16,018 bases of DNA. Origin: WJJR01 sp964440935. GTDB lineage: Bacteria > Zixibacteria > MSB-5A5 > WJJR01. Position 1 is the first letter of the stretch, and the number at the start of each line of letters is the position of its first letter. The DNA lies in NCBI GenBank assembly GCA_964440935.1, contig CAYTTY010000065.1, positions 1 through 16,018 of the forward strand, written 5' to 3'. The notes under the pieces are model-generated. The model did no database searches. It had not been told where the DNA came from and saw only the letters and a list, made by a program, of their open reading frames with translations. The position numbers were made by a program, and so were the translations under genes. Positions 13,501 to 16,018 of the stretch are shown here, piece after piece.

Positions 13501-15677
13501 TCCTCCGCCGCTTCGATCTGCGAGTCAAAGTCGGGATCCACCGCCACGTAGTAGTCCGGCGCCAGTACGTGCATCGTGACCGGGATGTCGATGTTTGAAC
13601 TCACAGAATCGATCGCGGTCAGATTGATGGTGTAATTGAACGTTGTGTCCTGATAAATGGGTGTTGCATCAAAGAGCACGGCGACCATGACGCTGTCACC
13701 GGGGAGGACCGAGCCACTCGTCGGATTCACGCTGAGCAGGGGAGACGCGACCGGTGTCACATCGAATTCGAGGTCGTCATTCCCGTCATTGCGAATCGTG
13801 AGGTGTTCGGTGAGCTGGTATCCGCTTTCCAATCCAATATCAAAGAGCCCCGGGTAGTAGGCGAGCACCGGTATCCCGAGAACGTTAAACGCATGCGTAA
13901 ACGTCGGGAAACCGGAGGGAGAGACCACCCGTTCACCGGAAAGATCTTCCGCCGTCAGTCCGTACTCCACCGTTGATCCGGCCGGCTGTGGTGGAATATC
14001 GGCGCTGTATTCGTCGGGGTTGCCCGTCGCCGTCAATGGAACACGCGTGTAGACGGTACCGGTATCGACCGAGGAGCGATAAAACAGAGACAGCGAATCG
14101 GTCAACAGCGCGGTGTCCGAGACAATCGTGGTGACAATCGTGTACGGATTGAGCGTGTCAGAAGTGTTCGGATGCGGCGTGTGCGAAATGCGAAATGCAC
14201 TCGATTCCAGCACCGCCTGGTAGGCATTGATCCGTCCGCCGCCCATCTGACCGATATAATCGGTAGTCGGGTCAGCGGTCAGGCTCATGATGTCAAGTAG
14301 TTCGGTTCGTGTCAGCCCGGGATTTACCGACAACATCAATCCGATCAGGCCGACCACGTGGGGAGCTGCCATTGACGTGCCGTTATAAGAGGCGTATCCC
14401 GGTGCATAGTGATTCGATACCGTACTCCAGATGTTTGACCCCGGTGCAGAAATGTCGACCAGTGGACCGTAATTCGAGAAGAATGACTTCCCATCGGTTT
14501 CATTCGTTGCCGCAACGGTGATGACATCGGAACGACTCTGCAAGTAACCGAAGCCACTGGATGAGTTCGAATTACCGGCTGCCGCACAAATGGCCACGCC
14601 AGTGGCGATCGCGTAGTCTGTCGCGGCTTCGATGCCGCCGCCCGAGCCCGAACCGAAGGAGTAATTGATGGCCCGGGCCCCCATGTCGGCACCGTAGACA
14701 AATGCTTCGGCCACATACGACATCTTGGTGATGCCGGTTTCTCCACCGAAGAACTCGATGGCCCATCCCATGCGGAGGCACATGATCTTGCATCCCGGTG
14801 CCCCGGCGCCAAAGCCGCCCGCCAGTCCGCTGACACCCGTTGTGTTGTTCGTCGCTGCGGCAACTGTACCGCTCGTGTGCGTGCCGTGACCCTGGAAGTC
14901 CTTCGGGTCATTGTCGGGGTCCAGTGCATCCTCACCGGGTATCACTGGGAAATCCCCCGGCTCATAACCGTCGACGACGAAGTCCCAACCGATGACGTCG
15001 TCAATGTAACCGTTGCCGTCATCGTCAATACCGTTCATGTCATCCGGGTCATACACGTCACCGTCACCGTCGAGATCTTCGCCGGGGTTCACCCAGATGT
15101 TGTCTTCCAGGTCTTCGTGATCGTACAGCACACCGGTGTCTGTCACACCCAAGACAATCGATGGTGATCCACTGGTCACATCCCACGCCAGGTCGGCGTC
15201 TACATCGTGATCCGATGCCTGGCTGAGATTCCACATATTGGGGAAACGTGGATCATCGGGAATTGCATGCATGAGGGCGTAGTAGTCGAATTCCACATCC
15301 TCAACATTGGCACTCGACAGATATTCCGCCGCCAGTGCATCGAGATCGACATCCACCGGAAACTGAAGGATGTGGTATCGTGCGAGCGCCGATCCTTGTC
15401 GCGGTGGTTCCGGATCGCCAACACTGGGGAACAATCGGCGAAACGATTGCAATCCGTACTGGCTGTTGATTGCGTCAACGTCGGCGAGTCCCATGATTCC
15501 CTCACCCGACCGTCCCGCCGTGTAGGCGGGCACAACACCCTCGGCGAATTTCACGACCAAGGCATCCGGCACACGGGTGCCGTCAATCTGCTGGGCAGAA
15601 CCCAACGATGGATACATCATCACTACAACCGTGCAGAGCAACGCGACGGTCAGGATCTGTTGGATGACACGCGACAT
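4593..15677 (-). CDS. Giant secreted subtilisin-like (S8) protease with six Ig-socket super-units and a C-terminal dockerin
   Basis: The 3694-residue product has a signal peptide at about 1-28 (hydrophobic core 8-21, likely cut after GSA). An I9-like propeptide lies at about 36-138 and the S8 catalytic domain at about 155-492, with Asp180 (VTDTG), His264 (GHGTHTSG), oxyanion Asn369 (AAGNS) and Ser435 (NGTSMAAPH). All four key residues are intact, so active secreted endopeptidase activity is expected; the substrate is unknown. Next come Ig/FN3-like linkers (500-820), a MAM/laminin-G-like beta-sandwich (825-980), six super-units (984-3605) and a two-repeat dockerin (3611-3694). There is no C-terminal membrane helix, LPXTG motif or T9SS-type tail. 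The ATG at 15677 is chosen because GGAGG lies 6 nt upstream. The gene is followed by a strong hairpin terminator and appears monocistronic. The frame is uninterrupted, the protein is very acidic, and its length is far above the 300-500 residues of ordinary subtilases. Confidence 0.95.
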   Translation of the reverse strand: MSRVIQQILTVALLCTVVVMMYPSLGSAQQIDGTRVPDALVVKFAEGVVPAYTAGRSGEGIMGLADVDAINSQYGLQSFRRLFPSVGDPEPPRQGSALARYHILQFPVDVDLDALAAEYLSSANVEDVEFDYYALMHAIPDDPRFPNMWNLSQASDHDVDADLAWDVTSGSPSIVLGVTDTGVLYDHEDLEDNIWVNPGEDLDGDGDVYDPDDMNGIDDDGNGYIDDVIGWDFVVDGYEPGDFPVIPGEDALDPDNDPKDFQGHGTHTSGTVAAATNNTTGVSGLAGGFGAGAPGCKIMCLRMGWAIEFFGGETGITKMSYVAEAFVYGADMGARAINYSFGSGSGGGIEAATDYAIATGVAICAAAGNSNSSSGFGYLQSRSDVITVAATNETDGKSFFSNYGPLVDISAPGSNIWSTVSNHYAPGYASYNGTSMAAPHVVGLIGLMLSVNPGLTRTELLDIMSLTADPTTDYIGQMGGGRINAYQAVLESSAFRISHTPHPNTSDTLNPYTIVTTIVSDTALLTDSLSLFYRSSVDTGTVYTRVPLTATGNPDEYSADIPPQPAGSTVEYGLTAEDLSGERVVSPSGFPTFTHAFNVLGIPVLAYYPGLFDIGLESGYQLTEHLTIRNDGNDDLEFDVTPVASPLLSVNPTSGSVLPGDSVMVAVLFDATPIYQDTTFNYTINLTAIDSVSSNIDIPVTMHVLAPDYYVAVDPDFDSQIEAAEDTIFYDVVLTNYGAMDDQYDLIISDANWPTEVWDSGKTSVITQTPVLSQNDQYTIHPRVIIPVGELYGTADTCVITVQSLGDTAISGTFTGLSISAGRPDSIPWSDEFLSAILDTLHWRDIQNVAVNEIGIDEPSPPYSLNLNGHPSGNDAITSVSINLSGQVQVILSYWYQRTGGGETVDYGEDLILEFRNSSGNWEEISRQPGNGPRMTTFEQVEVYLPSSASHADFRLRIRSIGTPGPYDDWFVDDVLIYAPIPPSVCYDPAAFNFEMAENDTTYDTLMVCNDGPGELRFTLSQSVPNGMMSISDLLGAPPVHDENQSLTIDQGTPPATSPYPASAFAQLTGTTQILAWIPYADQNWEYPNMLNALSTYFTDFTLTETGAVNSADFETALIGQNILLIPEQEYAPHLFPIGENLASVLQDFVSRGGGIVACDGSDAAVSSFLRGAGVLDATGGTYLGFEAIETIGQHPVTTGIEGVHTAQNATRVIDHTDGETVMAHSATGAPVVVVKEDLGGRVVLFGWDFYDYVDFMARSLANAVEWTSGQAWLSVTPRGDTLAPGESTYVTLTINTSSTVSGDYNKLIDVHSNDPYDPLVEIPVDLRVRGPEIDVYPTSVTDTVVEGIDQAAFLWAHNIGEEPLTIDSVRGAVVWLTSALPTTVIPPGDSTEIEVTIGDVTLYPGDHVGDLVIYSDDYDESEFAVPFDIHAGPDPDISVDPDSLLIVIAKDDTTSAGLTLDNVGDGTLTYSTTINCSPLADAVVDPPSYPAEYDDPITKGDTDTRVGHPVVQGSGGPDSAGYRWIDSDEPGGPPFNWVDVSGIGTPVVGLSDDSYVGPFSIGFDFSYYDSAYSEFYIGSNGFIGFGPTTGYNSLGNTPLPSVNPPNNIIAWCWDDLYPDGQVYYHSDGNRLVIQFEGYGQYYTPGNITAEIILYKNGRIVIQYQDITGGFNTTSSTVGIENRIGTIGLAPAFNTSYIQSDMAVLFSQTPTWLSVFPDSGLVPPHSNLALLVHVNGVGLTQPEYRAEIIMSSNDPDEDSVAVPVRVEVLLPEIAIRLDSMYLEGEEGASTDSLFWIVNDGEAPLLYAILADQSWLTLLPDSGHVPPFDSVAIGLTADAASLLPGDYNATVTIGSNDVDEPATFLPIAFHVGPDPDIWISPDTFDVAIDPDDSLYHTLMIGNGGEGTLAFRTVILPATAPMGQYDDTKIAGRTDYTVLDPVPDYDLSGSETIAGDTLPQASYIPVPAPVAGITVGLDGHLYAAASGPDVIYRMDSPGSWSVYSSEVRNPYGIAFDSDGKLAVANQSTRQVLMIHPDGSPEILADLTVTPLGLAYGPGGILYVTTSSSNILTVSPTGDVELFTSGLPPQIIDAAFGPDGRLYVSTFSDGRILAIDPNGTVSTYADLGRYLEGLAFDIEGNLYVGNGYYGTVTRINADQTVDVIGSGYPGPLHLALDEHGLLHIGSIARSRIDTLRVGVPGVRLPYGSAWTWLAAEDGTLAGAFYVDSIRAQHATAMLVNFSSYNLTGTDYYARILLSGNDPDEESLLVPVHMHLRSPIAVVRTDTLWMEVNETQTSDSTLWIINDGEADLDVTLSASEAWLMPSPAMQTIAPQDSIGIVVTADAATLLAGHYSSTLTITTSDVNNPNFVVAVQLDVGPDPDMELVPESLVVELDEGDSLISTVDVSNLGDGTLWYATTITIDEATLSVETLEPYPDGYETAPGKDEPDPRTGWPVTNGFGGPDSAGYRWVDSDEPNGPVFDWEDISGIGIPVSGLSDDDYEGPFPIGFEFPYYDSVYTEFYVASNGFIGFGPTSGYYSLGNNPLPSTNSPNNIIAWCWDDLYPRGQVHYHSSGGRLVIQFTDYGQYYTSGRITAQIILDDNGQCTIQYLSIAGGFNTTSSTVGIENRLGTIGLETAFNTSYIHENLAVRYSPYPEWIALQPRADTIPTHGTAPLTALIKSAGLAGEQYGANILFHTNDPDESDVYFPVRLRIRRADIAIRPDSIAMDALEGESADSSLWIVNEGLAPLTYDITPNQPWLAVSPANGIVEPQDSSEVIVTSDAATLLPGDYVGMLTIDSDDLDEPQLFVPVLLHVGPDPDVDIIPESLSVSLDLGDSTVSEIRVHNLGQGTLAFEIEIRNIGGSAAPSLWSSIDAGTAPDGAHSDDPINAEMTPAASYGEIETDTLLYALIQDANPWGSRRLRDMLAAHGIPYDIINSSQMGSVDLSVYDKVITSSVQTSSFWTQLSANRQWFEDYVSAGGLLELHLASFSGDGLTGRPMPGGFTVSSPSWINDISIVDAEHLILTEPNLITDGEIDNWLYSTHGYLQLLPMEANTILSATASGEPVCTEIPIGSGRILATTQTVEWYEASLAYLENLVLYSDATPAWLTVTPERGTVSPGSDVPVNVSVFSNNIRISNVYAQLAVTTNDPDEEQVAVPVHLSIRLPEIAVRSTSMDIDALEGESADSTLWIINEGDAELAFSLAVDRSWLGTLPVNGAVPAMDSVGVVVTGDATTLLPGDYSGTLTVTSNDVDEPELAIPVALHVGPDPDIDVVPDSLLIELVQGDSVDTMITIHNVGLGTLAYSAAVDVSGATQAATHDPYPAWYYDSLPKSAPDTRTGNPVTQGYGGPDSAGYRWIDSDEPGGPVYDWTDIAGIGTQVNGLDDDNWVGPLLIGFSFPYYDSVYTEFYIAANGFIGFGPTDRYYDRTNDPMPWFIAPNNIIAWFWSDFEMYDGVNPSSVWYEIQPSKLTIQFERIRRCCGVGPWITAQVILYSNGDIMLQYEEIQPGFSTELGTIGMEDGAGAIGLEIAFNTAYLHDALAIWISRSPEWLFVTPSSGLVSGSSDTNLTVEIQTSRLTTGDYLADILIASNDPDEPTVRVPVSLSVTSATGQCVSSHQGDMNGDSNIDAVDLSLLINALFFGGFNPHDYGCPTTRGDFNADGQLDALDMNAVITFIFFSGAGPCDPCEPVSMSCGQ
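4596..4847 (-). other. Type I dockerin domain at the C-terminus of the giant protease
   Basis: Residues 3611-3694 contain two calcium-binding dockerin repeats. The first has Asp3618, Asn3620, Asp3622, Asp3626 and Asp3629 (GDMNGDSNIDAVDL). The second has Asp3655, Asn3657, Asp3659, Asp3663 and Asp3666 (GDFNADGQLDALDM). Each is followed by a hydrophobic helix (LLINALFFGG, AVITFIFFSG). Cysteines at 3611, 3649, 3682, 3685 and 3692 frame the domain. Dockerins bind cohesins; outside cellulosomes they occur on many secreted proteins and the partner is often unknown. No cohesin lies in this window. Confidence 0.9.
4863..5888 (-). repeat. Super-unit 6 of 6: Ig-like domain split by nidogen-like module A3, without a second Ig domain
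   Basis: Residues 3264-3605 start with GPDPDIDV. Module A3 (about 3310-3545; nt 5043-5750) keeps GGPDSAGYRWIDSDEPGGP and ANGFIGFGPT but diverges afterwards. AWCWDD becomes AWFWSD, a Cys pair appears in RRCCGVGPW, and the TTSSTVGIEN segment is altered. The Ig fold closes at EWLFVTPSSG...ASNDPDEP. The second, uninterrupted Ig domain of the other units is absent and the chain runs straight into the dockerin. Confidence 0.8.
5889..7241 (-). repeat. Super-unit 5 of 6: Ig-like domain split by a second amidotransferase-like domain (G2)
   Basis: Residues 2813-3263 start with GPDPDVDI. The insert (about 2898-3100; nt 6378-6986) opens with the strand LLYALIQDANPWG. It continues with a helix-strand pattern (LRDMLAAHGIPYDII, YDKVITSS, WFEDYVSAGGLLELHL) and ends with IGSGRILATTQTVEWY. 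This matches G1 in layout (strand, helix, YVSAGGLL against FVSRGGGIV, then a late GSGRIL against GGRVVL). It has no cysteine at the elbow position, so it is probably a non-catalytic amidotransferase/ThuA-like fold. The Ig domain resumes at PAWLTVTPERG and an intact Ig domain follows. Confidence 0.7.
7242..8555 (-). repeat. Super-unit 4 of 6: Ig-like domain split by nidogen-like module A2
   Basis: Residues 2375-2812 start with GPDPDM. Module A2 (about 2420-2648; nt 7734-8420) is a close copy of A1. Over the aligned 183 residues (1516-1698 against 2458-2640) I count 42 differences and no gaps, which is about 77% identity. The flanking Ig halves and the second Ig domain are also close to those of super-unit 2. 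Both units are exactly 438 residues, pointing to a fairly recent duplication of the whole unit. Confidence 0.85.
8556..10067 (-). repeat. Super-unit 3 of 6: Ig-like domain split by a six-bladed NHL/SMP-30-type propeller (P)
   Basis: Residues 1871-2374 start with GPDPDIWISP. The insert (about 1911-2200; propeller core 1960-2195, nt 9093-9800) has six blade motifs of the form G-hydrophobic-A-hydrophobic...DG-LYV...I-DG: VAGITVGLDGHLYA, YGIAFDSDGKLAV, LGLAYGPGGILYV, IDAAFGPDGRLYV, EGLAFDIEGNLYV and LHLALDEHGLLHI. This matches NHL or SMP-30-like beta-propellers. The Ig domain resumes at AWTWLAAEDG and continues to SGNDPDE. An intact Ig domain follows (2271-2374). The propeller probably makes a binding platform; no catalytic metal site was verified. 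Confidence 0.8.
10068..11381 (-). repeat. Super-unit 2 of 6: Ig-like domain split by nidogen-like module A1
   Basis: Residues 1433-1870 start with GPDPDI. The first half of an Ig-like domain ends in GDGTLTYSTTI. Module A1 (about 1476-1708; nt 10554-11252) follows, then the second Ig half (TWLSVFPDSG...SSNDPDE) and an intact Ig domain carrying IVNDGEAPL, TADAASLLPGDY and SNDVDEP. Module A1 carries DSAGYRWIDSDEPGGP, IGSNGFIGFGP and NNIIAWCWDDLYP. It resembles the beta-rich NIDO domain, with its NGFISFG-like and IAPFWAD-like motifs. Confidence 0.8.
11382..12728 (-). repeat. Super-unit 1 of 6: Ig-like domain split by an amidotransferase-like domain (G1)
   Basis: Residues 984-1432 begin with the first half of an Ig/ASH-like domain (984-1022). 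An alpha/beta domain (about 1024-1268; nt 11874-12608) interrupts it, the Ig fold then completes (AWLSVTP...HSNDPYDP), and an uninterrupted Ig domain follows (1331-1430). The inserted domain starts with the strand ILAWIPY and includes FVSRGGGIVACDG, with Cys1159 where a nucleophile elbow could sit, and GGRVVLFGWDF. This is the layout of ThuA-like or class I glutamine-amidotransferase-like folds. I could not identify a Cys-His-Glu triad. This is the most diverged unit and its opening lacks the GPDPDI linker. Confidence 0.7.
12738..13205 (-). other. MAM/laminin-G-like beta-sandwich domain
   Basis: This covers residues 825-980. It opens with a WSDEF...LHW...D strand pattern, continues with SYWYQRTGGGETVDYGEDL, and closes with DDWFVDDVLIY. 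Closing motifs of the FxIDDVxI type are typical of MAM and related concanavalin-like sandwich domains in secreted bacterial enzymes. The role is probably binding or spacing. The family is assigned by motif style only. Confidence 0.6.
14202..15215 (-). other. S8 catalytic domain with an acidic calcium-loop insertion
   Basis: This covers residues 155-492 of the giant protein. The Asp, His, Asn and Ser motifs appear in the usual subtilase order and spacing, except between Asp180 and His264. There, residues 198-260 form an Asp/Asn/Gly-rich stretch (DLDGDGD at 201-207, IDDDGNGYIDD at 217-227) resembling thrombospondin type-3 or EF-hand-type calcium loops. Insertions of the NGIDDDGNGY type at this place are common in large bacterial subtilases; this one is longer than usual. 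I infer calcium-dependent stability. Confidence 0.9.
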
Positions 15678-15683
15678 CGGATA

Positions 15684-15688
15684 CCTCC
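15684..15688 (-). promoter_or_regulatory. Ribosome binding site of the giant protease gene
   Basis: The minus strand reads GGAGG, 6 nt before the ATG at 15677. This supports that start over any internal one and places the signal peptide at the very N-terminus. Confidence 0.8.
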
Positions 15689-15980
15689 GGGAGAAAGTAT
15701 GAGAGCAAAACTTGGATATATGATGCGTTCAAAAGCTCGGATGGACATCGCACACGGAGACCACCGCCGCGCGTCCACCAAGCCGTTAAGATGCGGACGC
15801 CACCGGCTGGGTGTTGGAATGAACCTACTCACACTCCGTTTCATGCGAAGCCGCACCTCTGCGAACATGTGTATGCGGTTCTCTGATTTATCTGCCTGAA
15901 ATCAATATCCGCCAATCCTCGGGAAAGTCAAGGCCCGGAACGCGCGAACCGGGACGATCTATTGCAATTGTCATAAATCC

Positions 15981-16017
15981 TTTCCGTTTGGATCAGGGTG
16001 CCACGGGCCTTGAGGGG
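15981..16017 (+). repeat. Dispersed 37-bp repeat, right copy (plus orientation)
   Basis: tttccgttt, a variable spacer, GGGTGCCACGGGCCTT and AGGGG. It matches the left copy at 205-241 (minus orientation) at 32 of 37 positions. The window ends one base later, so the repeat may continue. Confidence 0.65.
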
Positions 16018-16018
16018 C

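Larger units (their letters stand above)
15678..16018. other. Gene-free region upstream of the giant protease gene
   Basis: No credible coding sequence or RNA gene is seen. It should contain the protease promoter. On the minus strand TTGAAC (about 15730) precedes AT-rich DNA (catatatcc), but no -10 box at proper spacing is convincing. The far end holds a copy of a dispersed repeat. Confidence 0.6.

Overview
The window looks like a chromosomal segment from an uncultured FCB-group bacterium. Candidate division Zixibacteria or a close relative is my best guess. The reasons are a giant secreted modular protein ending in a non-cellulosomal type I dockerin, two adjacent secreted proteins with the GWxTD signature, moderately high GC, and intergenic DNA full of short GC-rich palindromic repeats. 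The taxon is inferred from gene style and not proven. All four confident genes lie on the minus strand, so transcription runs from high to low coordinates.

Layout from right to left: (1) 15678-16018 is gene-free upstream DNA ending in a dispersed repeat. (2) 4593-15677 is a single 3694-residue gene for a secreted subtilisin-type (S8) serine protease with an intact catalytic tetrad. It is followed by about 3100 residues of tandem Ig-like modules and a C-terminal dockerin. (3) 4404-4592 holds a strong intrinsic terminator for that gene and a candidate promoter for the next. (4) 3024-4355 and 1575-2999 are two secreted GWxTD-domain paralogues, and 792-1544 is an ABC-transporter ATPase of the NatA/CcmA type. 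These three genes are tightly spaced (24 and 30 bp) and read as one operon. (5) 1-791 has no convincing gene. It holds a roughly 140-bp palindromic element, two copies of an IS-end-like sequence, and several GC-rich hairpins.

The most striking content is the architecture of the giant protein. After the protease and a few linking domains it has six super-units of about 340-500 residues. Each begins with a GPDPDI-like linker (degenerate in the first) and an Ig-like (ASH/Hydin-like) domain that is interrupted at the same place by a whole extra domain. All but the last add a second, uninterrupted Ig-like domain. The interrupting domains follow the order G-A-P-A-G-A: G is an amidotransferase/ThuA-like alpha/beta domain, A a nidogen-like beta domain present three times, and P a six-bladed NHL-type beta-propeller. 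It looks like a scaffold with a fixed socket that accepts different plug-in domains.

The protease is probably exported (signal peptide), matured by removal of an I9-like propeptide, calcium-dependent, and tethered through its dockerin. The GWxTD proteins are predicted to be exported too. The ABC ATPase is cytoplasmic and has no permease partner in view. No functional link between the protease and the GWxTD operon can be shown from this sequence, beyond shared strand and adjacency.
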